Shown piece after piece: positions 1-10,091 of a stretch of DNA of 64,000 nt. The DNA is taken from contig NZ_JADMJN010000011.1 in the NCBI RefSeq assembly GCF_018780565.1, forward strand, positions 1 to 64,000, in the 5' to 3' direction. The notes beneath the pieces are model-generated. The model was not told the origin of the DNA. It did no database searches and worked only from the letters and a program-made list of their open reading frames with translations. The stretch is from Rhodoferax sp. GTDB lineage: Bacteria; Pseudomonadota; Gammaproteobacteria; Burkholderiales; Burkholderiaceae_C. The translations under genes and the position numbers were made by a program. Every line of letters begins with the position of its first letter. Position 1 is the stretch's first letter.

Positions 1-51
1 CCCTCGTATGAAGCTTGGGAAGCTGCCGTTCTGCCATTGAACTACACCCGC
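1..51 (-). tRNA. tRNA-Gly (anticodon CCC), 3' part cut by window edge
   Basis: Read on the minus strand, the first 51 bases give the 5' two thirds of a tRNA: acceptor strand GCGGGTG, D-arm TAGTTCAATGG, and an anticodon stem-loop with loop TTCCCAA, i.e. anticodon CCC. This is the pattern of bacterial glyU-type tRNA-Gly(CCC). The T-arm and 3' acceptor lie left of the window. Confidence 0.88.
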
Positions 52-61
52 AGCGCTAAAA

Positions 62-67
62 ATTATA
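62..67 (-). promoter_or_regulatory. -10 box of the tRNA-Gly gene
   Basis: On the minus strand the bases read TATAAT, 10 bp before the mature tRNA 5' end at 51, which fits a sigma-70 start just ahead of the tRNA. No good -35 hexamer is visible at the expected distance. Confidence 0.5.
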
Positions 68-115
68 GGAGCCGCCCCCGGGGAGGATGCCCTTCACCCA
101 GGGCGGTTGAAACGC

Positions 116-547
116 TCAAGGGCGTATGTAGGCCCAACCTTCTTTTTGCCGTTGCATGAGTTGAACAACACCGGCGGGCACATAGCCAATGCCGGCATGC
201 ATGTCGTCCTTGCCCAGCTTCTGGTTTTTCATGGTGTTTTCGCAGGCCACCATTTTCATACCGGCTTTGGTCGCTTCGGTGACGCGATTGCCGGTGGTGG
301 CGTCAGCCTTGAGCATGCCAATGCCGGGGCCATAGGCGACGATCTCAATATCGACCTTGTCGGCGCCCAATTCGTCTTGCACGTTCTTGGCGTTGTTCAG
401 GGCAAGGTTCCATTTGGCAGCATCGCCATCGCTGACCTGAAAGACGACTTTGGCCTTGGCGGGCGCAGCGGTCTGCGCCATTGTTCCCAAAGCGAGGGTG
501 GCGCTCAGCGCCCATACGGTGGTTCGGATGAAGGCTTTGCGGTTCAT
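116..547 (-). CDS. exported DsrE-family protein
   Basis: A protein of 143 residues with a basic N-terminus (MNRKAFIRTT) and a hydrophobic stretch ending in an Ala-rich site near residue 26, so probably exported. The rest resembles the small DsrE/DsrF-like alpha/beta fold (VVFQVSDGD at the start of the domain, VDIEIVAYGPGI in the middle). It keeps one Cys in MVACENTM, the position of the DsrE active Cys, but its function is unknown. The ATG overlaps the gabD stop as ATGA, so it is translationally coupled as the last gene of the operon. The start was chosen for that overlap; an upstream in-frame Met at 568 would lie inside gabD. Family call is by likeness only. Confidence 0.72.
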   Translation of the reverse strand: MNRKAFIRTTVWALSATLALGTMAQTAAPAKAKVVFQVSDGDAAKWNLALNNAKNVQDELGADKVDIEIVAYGPGIGMLKADATTGNRVTEATKAGMKMVACENTMKNQKLGKDDMHAGIGYVPAGVVQLMQRQKEGWAYIRP

Positions 548-2040
548 TTCTGAATGTCTCCAATGCAAAGGTATTTGATCTCTACATAGTCGTCCATGCC
601 ATGGTGCGAGCCCTCGCGGCCCAAGCCCGACTGCTTGACACCGCCGAATGGCACGTGCTCGGTTGCCAGTATGCCGACGTTGATGCCCACCATGCCGTAT
701 TCCAGCGCTTCGCCTACACGGTAGATGCGGCCGATGTCACGGCTGTAGAAGTAGCTGGCCAGGCCGAACTCGGTATTGTTCGCCGCGTCAACGGCTTCCT
801 GTTCGGTTTTGAAACGGAACACCGGTGCAAAGGGACCAAAGGTTTCTTCTTTGGCGCAGATCATGTCGGCAGTGGCGTCTGCAATCACGGTGGGTTCGAA
901 AAACTGGCCCGGCAGTCGCTTTCCGCCTGCCACGATGCGTCCACCCTTGGCGACCGCGTCATCGACATGGCGTTGCACTTTGACGAGCGCAGCTTCTTCG
1001 ATCAGCGGGCCCTGCGTGACGCCCTCTTCAAAGCCGTTGCCAACCTTCGTGGTCTTGACCTTGGCTGCGAACTTCTGCACGAACTCGTCATAGACGCCTT
1101 CTTGCACGTAGATCCGGTTGGAGCAAACGCAGGTCTGGCCTGCATTGCGGTACTTGCTGGCAAAAGCGCCTTCTACCGCGCTGTCGATGTCCGCATCGTC
1201 AAACACGATGAAGGGGGCATTGCCACCCAGTTCAAGAGACATCTTCTTCACGGTGGGCGCGCTTTGAGCCATCAGGATGCGGCCTACTTCAGTGCTGCCG
1301 GTGAAACTGATGTGTCGCACCACATCGCTTGCGCAGATGACCTTGCCCACGGCAATCGAGTTGTCGGCATCAGCCGTGATCATGTTGAGCACGCCTGCTG
1401 GAATGCCGGCGCGAATGGCCAACTCTGCGGCCGCCAGGGCCGTCAGCGGCGTCAATTCGGCAGGCTTGATGATGACCGGGCAGCCTGCGGCGAGTGCGGG
1501 GGCAACCTTGCGGGTGATCATGGCCAGCGGGAAATTCCAGGGCGTGATGGCGGCGCACACGCCGATCGGCTGCTTGATCACCATCAGACGGCGGTTGTTG
1601 TCAAACTGGGGGAGTGTTTCACCATTGACGCGCTTGGCTTCTTCGGCAAACCATTCCACGAAGCTGGCGCCATAGGCGACTTCGCCCTTGGCTTCGGCAA
1701 AAGGCTTGCCCTGTTCGGCGGTCATGATGCGCCCCAGGTCTTCCTGGTTGGCCATCAGCAAGTCAAACCATTTGCGCAGGATGGTGCTGCGTTCCTTGGC
1801 GGTCTTGTTACGCCAGGCGGGCCATGCCGCATTGGCGGCGGCGATGGCTTTCTCTGCATCGGCGGGCCCCAGGTTGGCCACGTCAGCCAGCTTTTGGCCG
1901 GTGGCCGGGTCCAGCACATCAAAGCGGCTGGCGCCAGACAGCCATTGGCCGTTGACCAGTGCATCGGTCTTGAACAGGGTGGGGTCTTTCAGCAGGGAAA
2001 GGGGTGATGTGTTGTCAATGCCTGCAGTTTTTACATTCAT
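544..2040 (-). CDS. gabD: NAD(P)-dependent succinate-semialdehyde dehydrogenase
   Basis: Oxidises succinate semialdehyde to succinate, the last step of GABA breakdown, in the cytoplasm. The 498-residue protein is a full-length aldehyde dehydrogenase: ITPWNFPLAMITRK (cofactor-binding Asn region), FTGSTEVG (Rossmann loop), the general-base Glu in SLELGGNAPF and the nucleophilic Cys in GQTCVCSNR. The CVCSNR arrangement is the usual form in GabD enzymes. It lies downstream of gabT and patD on the same strand, which supports the assignment over other aldehyde dehydrogenases. The length is slightly above E. coli GabD (482) because of an N-terminal leader of about 15 residues. Confidence 0.93.
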   Translation of the reverse strand: MNVKTAGIDNTSPLSLLKDPTLFKTDALVNGQWLSGASRFDVLDPATGQKLADVANLGPADAEKAIAAANAAWPAWRNKTAKERSTILRKWFDLLMANQEDLGRIMTAEQGKPFAEAKGEVAYGASFVEWFAEEAKRVNGETLPQFDNNRRLMVIKQPIGVCAAITPWNFPLAMITRKVAPALAAGCPVIIKPAELTPLTALAAAELAIRAGIPAGVLNMITADADNSIAVGKVICASDVVRHISFTGSTEVGRILMAQSAPTVKKMSLELGGNAPFIVFDDADIDSAVEGAFASKYRNAGQTCVCSNRIYVQEGVYDEFVQKFAAKVKTTKVGNGFEEGVTQGPLIEEAALVKVQRHVDDAVAKGGRIVAGGKRLPGQFFEPTVIADATADMICAKEETFGPFAPVFRFKTEQEAVDAANNTEFGLASYFYSRDIGRIYRVGEALEYGMVGINVGILATEHVPFGGVKQSGLGREGSHHGMDDYVEIKYLCIGDIQK

Positions 2041-2073
2041 TCAAAGTGCTCCTAGGGATCTCAAGATTGTGCC

Positions 2074-3357
2074 TTAACTGCCAGTCAGGGCTTGTTCAAG
2101 GATTTCCAGAGCCTCGTTGAAAATGGGCTGTTCAATCGTCAGCGGGAAGAGAAAACGCAACACGTTGCCATCCACGCCGCAGGACAACAGAATCAGGCCC
2201 CGCTCCAGTGCGCGGGCCTGCACTTTTTTGGTGAAGTCCGCATCCGGGTTGCCTTCTGCATTGCGGAATTCGGCGGCGACCATGGCGCCCCAGCCCCGAA
2301 TGTCGGCGATCTGGGGCACACGGCCTTGAAGGGCCGTCAAGTGTGCCTTGAGCTGATTGCCAAGTTGTGCGCCTCGGGCAGGCAGGTTTTCTTCTGCCAT
2401 GACCTCAATCACTGCATGGGCTGCGGCAACTGCCAGCGGGCTACCCGCATAGGTACCGCCCAAGCCGCCGGGGGCTGGTGCATCCATGAGTTCGGCACGC
2501 CCTGTCACTGCGGAAAGGGTAAGACCACCGGCCAACGATTTGGCAATCGTCATGAGGTCAGGCGTGATGCCATCGTCTGCGAAATGGTCCATGGCAAACA
2601 TCTTGCCTGTGCGTCCAAAGCCGGTTTGAATTTCGTCAGCGATGAGAACAATGCCGTGTTCGTCGCAGAGTTGGCGCAACCATTTCGCCGCCTCACGATG
2701 GAGGGTGTTGAAGCCACCTTCACCCTGGATCGGTTCAAAAATAATGGCGGCCACCCGCGATGGTTCCAGGTCACATTTGAAGAGCTGGTAGATGGCCCGT
2801 TTGGCGTCGGCAAGAGAGGTCTCATCTGAAGGGAAGGGGACGTGATAGACCTCAGGGGCAAAAGGACCGAATCCCGCCTTGTACGGCTGTACTTTGCCAG
2901 TCAGCGAGACGGCGAACAGGCTTCGGCCGTGAAATCCGCCACCAAATGCGATAACGCCGCTGCGCTTGGTGGCATAGCGCGCAATCTTGATCGCATTTTC
3001 AACCGCCTCGGCGCCGGTCGAGAACAAGGCCGTCTTCTTGGCATGGGTGCCAGGGGTCAACTGGTTCAACTTCTCGGCAAGCGCGATATAGCTTTCGTAC
3101 GGCACAACCTGGTAGCAGGTGTGGGTGAATCTTTCCAGCTGAGCCTGGATGGCGGCAACGACCTTCGGGTGGCGATGCCCCGTATTGAGGACGGCAATAC
3201 CGCCCGCAAAGTCGATGTAGCGACGGCCCTCGACATCCCACAGCTCGGCGTTGGTGGCGCGATCTGCGAAGAAGGTGCCCATCACGCCCACGCCCCGTGG
3301 CGTCGCGGCCGCCTTGCGGGCCATCAGGGATTCATTCAAGGAGTGTTTCATAGTCAT
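2074..3357 (-). CDS. gabT: 4-aminobutyrate aminotransferase
   Basis: A class III PLP aminotransferase (427 residues) that moves the amino group of GABA to 2-oxoglutarate, giving succinate semialdehyde for GabD. Visible are the FSTGAEAVENAIKIAR cofactor region, LIADEIQTGFGRTGK (Asp that holds the PLP ring) and the Schiff-base Lys in TIAKSLAGG. The start is ambiguous: ATG at 3357 has an AAAGGA only 3 bases away, while ATG at 3351 has better spacing. It is separated from patD by only 7 bases and from gabD by 33 bases. It may also act on putrescine, since no separate putrescine aminotransferase is seen here; that is inference. Confidence 0.93.
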   Translation of the reverse strand: MTMKHSLNESLMARKAAATPRGVGVMGTFFADRATNAELWDVEGRRYIDFAGGIAVLNTGHRHPKVVAAIQAQLERFTHTCYQVVPYESYIALAEKLNQLTPGTHAKKTALFSTGAEAVENAIKIARYATKRSGVIAFGGGFHGRSLFAVSLTGKVQPYKAGFGPFAPEVYHVPFPSDETSLADAKRAIYQLFKCDLEPSRVAAIIFEPIQGEGGFNTLHREAAKWLRQLCDEHGIVLIADEIQTGFGRTGKMFAMDHFADDGITPDLMTIAKSLAGGLTLSAVTGRAELMDAPAPGGLGGTYAGSPLAVAAAHAVIEVMAEENLPARGAQLGNQLKAHLTALQGRVPQIADIRGWGAMVAAEFRNAEGNPDADFTKKVQARALERGLILLSCGVDGNVLRFLFPLTIEQPIFNEALEILEQALTGS

Positions 3358-3364
3358 ATTTCCT

Positions 3365-4819
3365 TTACAGCTTGATCATCACGTGGCGTGCCACGGTGTA
3401 GTCTTCCAGCGCATACATCGACATGTCCTTGCCGTAGCCGGAGGACTTCAGACCACCATGCGGCATTTCGTTGACGAGCATGAAATGCGTGTTGACCCAG
3501 GTGCATCCGTACTGAAGTTGCTTGGCAACGCGCATGGCGCGACCCACATCCTGCGTCCAAACGCTGGAGGCGAGGCCGTATTCGGAGTCGTTGGCCCAGC
3601 CGACGACCTGCTCGGCATCCGTGAACCGGGTGACGGACACCACCGGGCCAAATACTTCGCGCTGCACGATTTCGTCGTCCTGGCGAGCGCCAGCGATGAC
3701 GGTGGGCTCGAAGAAAAAGCCGGGACCCTGGCGCAGCTTGCCACCTGTGGTGACCTCCATGTGGCCGGCCATTTGAGCGCGCTCGACAAAGCTGGCCACG
3801 CGGTTGCGCTGGCGGTCGGAGATCAATGGTCCAAGTTCGACGCCTTCTTCATCCTGTGTACCCATCTTGATGGTGGAGACGGCTGAAGTGAGCTCGGCGA
3901 CGAGTCGCTCGTAGATTTTGGGGCCTGCGTAGATCCGGCAGGCCGCCGTGCAGTCCTGTCCCGCGTTGTAGTAGCCAAACGTCCGCACGCCCGCAACCAC
4001 TTCCTCGAGGTTGGCATCATCAAAGACAATCACCGGCGCCTTGCCGCCCAGTTCGAGATGGGTGCGTTTGAGCGTCGTGGAGGCCGCCTGAAGAATCTTG
4101 CGCCCCGTGGCAACATCCCCGGTCACTGACACCATGCGAACATGAGGGTGCTCGACCAGGGGCTCGCCTACGCTGACGCCCCGGCCGCACACGACGTTGA
4201 GAACGCCTTTGGGCAGGATTTCTGCGGCCAGCCGGGCGAACAGCAAGGCCGTCAACGGTGTCTGCTCGCTGGGTTTGAGGACCACGGTATTGCCGGCGGC
4301 GAGAGCCGGTGCGGTTTTCCAGGCGGCCATCATCAGCGGATAGTTCCAGGGCGCAATCGACGCGACAACGCCAATGGGGTCGCGCCGGATCATGCTGGTG
4401 TGACCACTGAGGTACTCGCCAGCGATGGAGCCGGTCATGCAACGTGTGGCGCCGGCGAAATAGCGAAAACAGTCGGCAATCGCGGGAATCTCATCGCCCA
4501 GGGCACGGGCATAAGGTTTGCCGCAGTTGAGCGATTCGAGCCGCGCAAACTGCTCGGCATGCGATTCAATGGCATCGGCCAGCTTGAGCAGCAATCCGGA
4601 GCGCTCTGCGGGCGTGGTTTGCGACCACGTTGCATAAGCCCGATTCGCCGCTGAGACGGCACGATTCACCTGCTCGTGCGAAGCCTCCGGGACCAGGCAC
4701 AGTACTTCGCCGGTTGCGGGATTGAGAATGGGTTCCTCGGGGCCTTCGCCCCTGACCAATTGCTGGTCAATCAGAAGTTCTACGGGAAACTGTTGGCTGA
4801 TTTCGGTGGTGTGTCCCAT
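3365..4819 (-). CDS. patD: gamma-aminobutyraldehyde dehydrogenase
   Basis: Oxidises 4-aminobutanal (from putrescine) to GABA. The 484-residue sequence follows E. coli PatD (YdcW) closely: [39 protein letters not shown] with the catalytic Cys, the general-base Glu in [16 protein letters not shown], and the C-terminal [20 protein letters not shown]. The GQDCTAACR signature separates PatD from the betaine-aldehyde and SSA dehydrogenases. With gabT, gabD and a polyamine-type ABC transporter it completes a putrescine/aminobutyraldehyde to succinate route within one operon. Confidence 0.92.
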   Translation of the reverse strand: MGHTTEISQQFPVELLIDQQLVRGEGPEEPILNPATGEVLCLVPEASHEQVNRAVSAANRAYATWSQTTPAERSGLLLKLADAIESHAEQFARLESLNCGKPYARALGDEIPAIADCFRYFAGATRCMTGSIAGEYLSGHTSMIRRDPIGVVASIAPWNYPLMMAAWKTAPALAAGNTVVLKPSEQTPLTALLFARLAAEILPKGVLNVVCGRGVSVGEPLVEHPHVRMVSVTGDVATGRKILQAASTTLKRTHLELGGKAPVIVFDDANLEEVVAGVRTFGYYNAGQDCTAACRIYAGPKIYERLVAELTSAVSTIKMGTQDEEGVELGPLISDRQRNRVASFVERAQMAGHMEVTTGGKLRQGPGFFFEPTVIAGARQDDEIVQREVFGPVVSVTRFTDAEQVVGWANDSEYGLASSVWTQDVGRAMRVAKQLQYGCTWVNTHFMLVNEMPHGGLKSSGYGKDMSMYALEDYTVARHVMIKL

Positions 4820-4866
4820 GGACTTGGCTCCTTGTGGCGGGTCGGTATAAAGTTGGATTGGCAGGC

Positions 4867-5697
4867 TCAGCGACTGTGACTGTCCTCGTCGGAGCGAGTC
4901 AGCCAGTACGCAGCAATGATGGGAATGAATGTCAGTGCGATCATGATGACTGCCACAACATTGGTAACAGGCCGCTGGCGGGGTCGGATCAGTTCCTGAA
5001 ACATCCAGATGGGAAGGGTGGTCTGCTGCCCGGCGGTGAACGTGGTCACGATCACTTCGTCAAAGCTCAGAGCAAAAGCCAGCAGTCCCCCGGCCAGCAG
5101 GGCCGAGCCGAGTTGTGGCAAAAGCACGTAGCGGAAAGTCTGGAATGCATTGGCGCCCAGGTCCATGGAGGCCTCCAGCAGGGACGGACTGATGCGGCGC
5201 AACCTCGCAACGACATTGTTGTAAACCACGACGACACAAAATGTGGCGTGGCCGATCACGATGGTCCAGAAACTGAACGGGATATCCATCGCGTGATAGG
5301 CCGAACGCAGCGAGATGCCGGTAATGACCCCGGGCAATGCAATGGGCAGGATCAACAGCAGGTTGATGGCCTCACGCCCAAAAAACTGGGTTCGTGCCAA
5401 TGCGCCTGCAGCCAGTGTGCCAAGTACCATGGCAAGGCCGGTGGCCCAGAGGGCGACCTGAAAAGACAGCTTCATTGCATCCCAGACATCCTGGCGTCCC
5501 AAGGCCACGGCAAACCACTGGGTGGTCAGGCCCGGTGGGGGGAAGACATAGCTCTTGTCCTCGCTGCTGAACGCATACAGGACGATGAGCGCCAGAGGAA
5601 TATGCAGAAACAGGACGCCTGACCAGACGGCCAGCTTCAGGCCCACGGACGCGCCGCGAACTGGACGGGACACTTTTTGGGTGGAATCAGATTGCAT
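4867..5697 (-). CDS. polyamine-type ABC transporter permease (PotC/YdcV-like)
   Basis: An inner-membrane permease of about 276 residues with six predicted helices and the binding-protein-dependent EAA loop ([24 protein letters not shown]) that contacts the ATPase. It resembles PotC/YdcV, the second permease of spermidine/putrescine uptake systems. The start at 5697 was chosen because it overlaps the end of the preceding permease gene by 11 bases; an upstream Met at 5739 would lie well inside that gene. The substrate is inferred from the patD-gabT-gabD genes directly downstream. Confidence 0.88.
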   Translation of the reverse strand: MQSDSTQKVSRPVRGASVGLKLAVWSGVLFLHIPLALIVLYAFSSEDKSYVFPPPGLTTQWFAVALGRQDVWDAMKLSFQVALWATGLAMVLGTLAAGALARTQFFGREAINLLLILPIALPGVITGISLRSAYHAMDIPFSFWTIVIGHATFCVVVVYNNVVARLRRISPSLLEASMDLGANAFQTFRYVLLPQLGSALLAGGLLAFALSFDEVIVTTFTAGQQTTLPIWMFQELIRPRQRPVTNVVAVIMIALTFIPIIAAYWLTRSDEDSHSR

Positions 5698-6631
5698 CGA
5701 AAGCTCCCTTGCGTTTGGCGAGCCACAGATAGATGCCAATGATGATGATGGGAACTATCGAGAACGCGGCGGCAAATGGCAGGTTGCCCGCTACGCCCTG
5801 CTGGCGGTAGACGACCTGCCCGATGTAGAGCGTGGAATTGCCAATGACCTGGGGAATGATGTAGTCCCCCAGCGTCAGGGAAAAGGAAAAGATGGACCCC
5901 GCGGCGATGCCTGGCATGGCCAGAGGAAGGATGACCTTGCGGAAGGTCTGTGACGGCGTTGCGCCCAGGTCGCTCGATGCCTCCAGATAGGAGCCAGGGA
6001 TGCGCTCAATGGCGGCCTGAATCGGCAGGATCATGAAGGGCAGCCACATGTACACAAATACGATGAATGTTCCCAGCGGTGAAAAGCTCATGGAGCTGCC
6101 GCCGACCACCGGCATGGACAGCAAGCCGTCCAGCAGCCATTGCAGATGCAGACTGCTCAACACCCAGGAAATGGCCCCTTCTTTGGCCAGCAGAAGTTTC
6201 CAGGCATAGAGGCGGACGAGGTAGCTGGACCAGAGTGGCAGCATGACCGCTACATAGAGCAGCGCCTTTTGCGAGCCGCGAGCATGGCGCGCCATGTAAA
6301 AGGCAATCGGGAATCCGATGATTGAACAGGCCAGCGTGACCAGAATTGCCATCACCGTGCTGCGCAGGGCGACGTCCAGATTGGTCGGTGTGAAAATCTC
6401 AATGAAGTTGCCGAGGCCGACTTCACGCACCACTTGACCGGTGAAGTCATCCAGTCTGAAAAAGCTGTTTGCCAGCAGGCTGAACAATGAGCCCAGGTAG
6501 ACAACGCCAAACCAGAGAAGCGGTGGCGTGAGCAACAGGGCGAGCAGCAATCCGCGTCGTGTGTACAGGAGTGTCGACAGGCGGTTGAGCACGCCCGTGT
6601 GGGGGCTGAACGAGCTGTGATCCGGTTTCAT
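5687..6631 (-). CDS. polyamine-type ABC transporter permease (PotB/YdcU-like)
   Basis: A 314-residue inner-membrane permease with a long N-terminal cytoplasmic segment, a first helix near residues 28-55 and the EAA loop [20 protein letters not shown]. It pairs with the following permease as the heterodimeric channel. Its start ATG overlaps the end of the ATPase gene (ATGA at 6628-6631), showing tight coupling. Likeness is to PotB/YdcU. Confidence 0.88.
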   Translation of the reverse strand: MKPDHSSFSPHTGVLNRLSTLLYTRRGLLLALLLTPPLLWFGVVYLGSLFSLLANSFFRLDDFTGQVVREVGLGNFIEIFTPTNLDVALRSTVMAILVTLACSIIGFPIAFYMARHARGSQKALLYVAVMLPLWSSYLVRLYAWKLLLAKEGAISWVLSSLHLQWLLDGLLSMPVVGGSSMSFSPLGTFIVFVYMWLPFMILPIQAAIERIPGSYLEASSDLGATPSQTFRKVILPLAMPGIAAGSIFSFSLTLGDYIIPQVIGNSTLYIGQVVYRQQGVAGNLPFAAAFSIVPIIIIGIYLWLAKRKGAFDAI

Positions 6632-7674
6632 GGTGCGACGCTATCCCGGTCTTCGATCGGATGGATCGCGGCATCATCCCAGTGAAGATGGGCCACATCG
6701 CCCACGCTGGGGGCCTGCGGTGCCGAATGCACCGCCAGGTCGGCCAGCAGTGACTCGGCACCATTCGGCCGCTGCACGGTAACGCGCCAGAAGGAGCCGA
6801 AAAACTGAACTTCCTGGACCCGTCCTTCCACACGGGCAATGGACTCTGTCGGTGTTTGGGTGCCGAGTTCAAGCCGGATATGTTCAGGCCGGATCATGAT
6901 GGTTGAAGCGTTGCCGAACACCTTGGCATCCGCGCCGTGCAACACGTTCGCCGTGCCAACAAATTCGGCAACGAATCGGGTGCTGGGCCGGTTGTACAGC
7001 TCGGAGGGTGTGGCAATTTGCTCCAGTCGGCCTTTGTTGAAGACGCCGATCCGGTCGCTCATCGACAGCGCTTCGTGCTGGTCGTGGGTCACGAAGATGA
7101 AGGTAATGCCCAGCTTGCGCTGAAGGGCTTTGAGTTCGCTTTGCATTTGTTCGCGCAGCTTCAAGTCCAGTGCGCCCAGTGGCTCATCCAGCAGCAATAC
7201 CTTGGGTTCACTGATCAGGGCGCGCGCCAGGGCGACCCGCTGGCGTTGTCCACCGGACAACTGCACGGGTTTGCGATGTGCGACCTCGGGCAACTGCACT
7301 GTCTCCAGCAGGGCGAGCGCGCGCCGATCACGGGTGCTGCGGTCCACGCCGCGCACCATCAGGCTGTAGGCCACGTTGTCCAGGATGGTCATGTGCGGAA
7401 ACAGGGCGTAGTCCTGAAACACCGTGTTCACAGGGCGTGAGTAGGGTGGTAGCTGACTCACATCGGCACCGTGAATACTGATGCTGCCGCTGGTGGGCAG
7501 GGTGAAGCCACCGATCATCCGCAGGCAGGTTGTTTTGCCCGAGCCGGAGGGGCCCAGCAGGGTGAAGAATTCGCCGGATTGAACATCCAGGCTGACACGG
7601 TCCACTGCGTGTACGGATTTTCCCGAAGAGCGAAATACGCACGATACCTCGCGCAAGCTAACAGCCGCAGTCAT
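6628..7674 (-). CDS. polyamine-type ABC transporter ATPase (PotA/YdcT-like)
   Basis: The ATP-hydrolysing subunit (348 residues) of the transporter. Walker A is [10 protein letters not shown]-loop [10 protein letters not shown], signature [15 protein letters not shown], Walker [13 protein letters not shown] and switch His in FVTHDQHEA. The C-terminal third is a TOBE-type regulatory domain, as in PotA (family about 340-380 residues). It is separated from the binding-protein gene by 123 bases containing two hairpins and overlaps the next permease gene. Confidence 0.92.
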   Translation of the reverse strand: MTAAVSLREVSCVFRSSGKSVHAVDRVSLDVQSGEFFTLLGPSGSGKTTCLRMIGGFTLPTSGSISIHGADVSQLPPYSRPVNTVFQDYALFPHMTILDNVAYSLMVRGVDRSTRDRRALALLETVQLPEVAHRKPVQLSGGQRQRVALARALISEPKVLLLDEPLGALDLKLREQMQSELKALQRKLGITFIFVTHDQHEALSMSDRIGVFNKGRLEQIATPSELYNRPSTRFVAEFVGTANVLHGADAKVFGNASTIMIRPEHIRLELGTQTPTESIARVEGRVQEVQFFGSFWRVTVQRPNGAESLLADLAVHSAPQAPSVGDVAHLHWDDAAIHPIEDRDSVAP

Positions 7675-7714
7675 GAGATGCAGACCTTTTCAAGTAGTCA
7701 ATAAACTGGATGGT

Positions 7715-7790
7715 GTACCGTGGATCAGGCCAGTGCCTGATTCACGGTACTGTCTCAAACTTGCAGGCTCACGTGGCGTACGCGAGCCTG
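7715..7790 (-). other. two intergenic hairpins between binding-protein and ATPase genes
   Basis: The first hairpin has 16-bp arms (7715-7730 and 7735-7750) with one mismatch and a 4-base loop. The second has 7-bp arms (7764-7770 and 7784-7790). Neither is followed by a T-run on the minus strand. Such structures downstream of binding-protein genes often stabilise the upstream mRNA or reduce read-through, giving more binding protein than transporter; that role is inferred. Confidence 0.6.
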
Positions 7791-7797
7791 TCAGGCT

Positions 7798-8958
7798 TTA
7801 GCGGCCGCCCAGGACGGCGATGTAGTCAGAGGCCCACTTGTGGTAGGGGACACATTGGTTGTTTTGCGTCTTGCACTGGGTGGTAGGTGTTTTCCAGAAG
7901 GAAATGCGCTCGAAGTCCTTGTAGCCCTGACGGTCACAACCTGTATCGCCCAGCAACTTGTTGCCCTTGCATGCGGCAGGAACGGCAGGGACCGAGCCAA
8001 ACCAGGCCGACAGATCACCCTGCAGCTTGGGGTTGAGCGAGTGCTCCATCCACATGTATGCGCAGTTGGGGTTCTTGGCTTCAGCATGCATCATGGTGGA
8101 GTCAGCCCAGCCGGACGCGCCCTCGACGGGGACAACGGTTGCAATCGGCGCTTTCTTGGAACCCAGGATATTGGCCTGGAATTGCCAGCTGCCCGATGCC
8201 ACTACACCTTCGTTGGTGAAGTCGTCGATCTGCACAAAGGCATCGTGCCAGTATTTGCCCACGATCTTGCGCTGGCCGCGCAGCAGGTCCAGGGCGGCCT
8301 TGTACTGGGCTTCATTGAGCTCGTAAGGATCCTTGATGCCCAGTGCCGGGTTTTTCTTCATCAGGTACAGGGCAGCGTCGGCGATGTAGATCGGGCCGTC
8401 AAAGGCCTGAACGCGACCCTTGTTGCTCTTGCCATCCGGCAAGGTCTGCTCTTCAAACACTACGCTCCAACTGGTGGGCTTCTTGTCGCCAAATACCTTG
8501 GTGTTGTACATCAGCACATTCCAGCCCCACTGGTAGGGGACGCCATAGTGTGTGTTGTTCTCAAAATGCCAGGGTGACTTTTGCAGGCGCGGGTCAACGT
8601 TTTTGTAGCTGGGGATCAGGCTGACATTGATGGGTTGAACCTTTTTGCCGCGGATCAGGCGGGTGCTGGCGTCGCCGGATGCTGTCACCAGGTCAAATCC
8701 GCCCTCGTTCATCAGTGCCACCATCTCGTCCGAGGTGCCTGCGGTCTTGACGTTGACCTTGCAGCCGGTGGCCTTTTCAAAGCCGGTCACCCAGTCAAAA
8801 TTTTTATCGGTTGCGCCGCGCTCGATGTAGCCAGCCCAGGCGACGATATCCACCTGGCCTTCACCTTTGCCAAGTTTTTGCAGGGGCTGCTGGGCCAAGC
8901 CGGCGCTGCCGATCGCCATGACACCCATTGCCACCGCTGCATATTTCAGGAATTTCAT
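7798..8958 (-). CDS. periplasmic polyamine-type substrate-binding protein (PotD/YdcS-like)
   Basis: First gene of the operon: a 386-residue secreted solute-binding protein. It has a clear signal peptide (MKFLKYAAVAMGVMAIGSAG, cleavage near AQQ) and then the PotD-like fold opening VDIVAWAGYIERG. Later stretches such as GVPYQWGWNVLMYNT and DSTMMHAEAKNPNCAYMWME match the YdcS branch. It binds the ligand and delivers it to the permeases encoded downstream. The start at 8958 was taken for the signal peptide and the GGAG just upstream; an in-frame Met at 9048 would add 30 residues of unlikely leader. The ligand (putrescine or GABA-like) is inferred from the operon. Confidence 0.9.
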   Translation of the reverse strand: MKFLKYAAVAMGVMAIGSAGLAQQPLQKLGKGEGQVDIVAWAGYIERGATDKNFDWVTGFEKATGCKVNVKTAGTSDEMVALMNEGGFDLVTASGDASTRLIRGKKVQPINVSLIPSYKNVDPRLQKSPWHFENNTHYGVPYQWGWNVLMYNTKVFGDKKPTSWSVVFEEQTLPDGKSNKGRVQAFDGPIYIADAALYLMKKNPALGIKDPYELNEAQYKAALDLLRGQRKIVGKYWHDAFVQIDDFTNEGVVASGSWQFQANILGSKKAPIATVVPVEGASGWADSTMMHAEAKNPNCAYMWMEHSLNPKLQGDLSAWFGSVPAVPAACKGNKLLGDTGCDRQGYKDFERISFWKTPTTQCKTQNNQCVPYHKWASDYIAVLGGR

Positions 8959-9062
8959 AGAGGTACTCCGTTCGGTTTGTTCGATTTCCAGCTGGGCTGG
9001 GCCTTTTGCCAGATGCCAAAAGCAGAGGAAATGTAGTCTTGACACCAAGGTCTGTGAAGTTC

Positions 9063-9118
9063 AATATTCGAAGCCCTTCCTATCTGAATAATAGATAGGA
9101 AGGGTAAACCCGAATATT
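9063..9118. promoter_or_regulatory. nested inverted repeat in the LysR/operon divergent promoter
   Basis: Outer arms AATATTCG (9063-9070) and CGAATATT (9111-9118) enclose perfect 12-bp inner arms CCCTTCCTATCT (9074-9085) and AGATAGGAAGGG (9093-9104) with a 7-base centre. It sits between the binding-protein gene (start 8958, minus) and the LysR gene (start 9149, plus). The position and dyad symmetry fit a LysR operator; a hairpin role is also possible. Confidence 0.6.
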
Positions 9119-9148
9119 TTTGCGATATCCACGTCCTCGGCTCTGGTC

Positions 9149-10066
9149 ATGCAACGTCACATCACACTCAAGCAATTCCGCTATTTCCTGGCGGTTTCCG
9201 AAACGGCCTCCGTTGCTGGCGCGGCCCGAATGATCAACATCGCACAGTCGGCGGTCACCAAGAGTATTCAGGAGCTGGAAGAATCCCTGGGTGTGTTCTT
9301 GTTTGAACGTAACTCCAGGGGTATGGTGCTCACGCAGGAAGGGCACCGGTTTCAGGCCAGTGCGCGCAAAGTCATTGCGGCCGTCGCGGAAGCCGGTCAG
9401 CTGGCGCGTGGCAAGGTTGAGACCCTGACCGGCAACCTCACGATCGGGGTGACGAGCCTGGTGGCGGGCTATTATCTTGCCGACCTTTTTGCCCGCTTCC
9501 AGCGCTCCCATCCTTCGGTCAATATTTCGGTGGTTGAGGATTCGCCCCAGTTTCTGGAGCATTTGCTGATCAATGGCGAGGTGGATCTGGCAATCATGGT
9601 GTCCAACGCCCTGGGTGATCCGCAGGCGCTGGTGGTCGAGGAGCTGACCAGTTCACCGAATCGGGTCTGGATGGCCTCCAGCCATGCCCTGGCTGAGCGG
9701 CAGGAGTTGACGCTGGCCGAGTGTGCGGCACATCCCCAGGTGGTGCTGGAGGCAGATCGTGTGGAGGGGGTGCTCAGCGCCGTGTGGTCCCGCTATGGTT
9801 TGCATCCGCAAGTATTGATGCGAACCTCTTCCCTGGAGGCGGTGCGTTCACTGGTCGGCATTGGTGCGGGCATCACGATCCTGCCGGATTTTCTGTACCG
9901 GCCCTGGACCCTGGATGCAGACCATATCGATGTGCGCAGTTTGCGCGATGCAGTGCCCAGTATCAATGTCGGCCTGGTCTGGCGACGTGGCTCTCGAAGT
10001 CGCGTGGTGGTCACGGAATTCATCGAGCTGGCGCGGGAGCAGTCCCGCAGCAACCGCATCCGGTAG
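9149..10066 (+). CDS. LysR-family transcriptional regulator
   Basis: A 305-residue DNA-binding regulator. The N-terminal winged helix reads [45 protein letters not shown]. The effector domain follows from about residue 90 ([21 protein letters not shown]). It is transcribed away from the polyamine/GABA operon across a 190-base spacer that holds a large palindrome, so it most likely controls that operon and itself. The effector is unknown; a pathway intermediate would be usual for the family. Confidence 0.92.
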   Translation: MQRHITLKQFRYFLAVSETASVAGAARMINIAQSAVTKSIQELEESLGVFLFERNSRGMVLTQEGHRFQASARKVIAAVAEAGQLARGKVETLTGNLTIGVTSLVAGYYLADLFARFQRSHPSVNISVVEDSPQFLEHLLINGEVDLAIMVSNALGDPQALVVEELTSSPNRVWMASSHALAERQELTLAECAAHPQVVLEADRVEGVLSAVWSRYGLHPQVLMRTSSLEAVRSLVGIGAGITILPDFLYRPWTLDADHIDVRSLRDAVPSINVGLVWRRGSRSRVVVTEFIELAREQSRSNRIR

Positions 10067-10078
10067 ATTGATGAAATC

Positions 10079-10084
10079 TATAAT
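10079..10084 (+). promoter_or_regulatory. -10 box of alaS, very close to the start codon
   Basis: A perfect TATAAT ends only 7 bases before the alaS ATG at 10092. A sigma-70 start from this box would fall at about 10091-10092, giving a leaderless or nearly leaderless mRNA. No clear TTGACA is present 17 bp upstream, and no Shine-Dalgarno precedes the ATG. Confidence 0.4.
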
Positions 10085-10091
10085 TGGCGCC

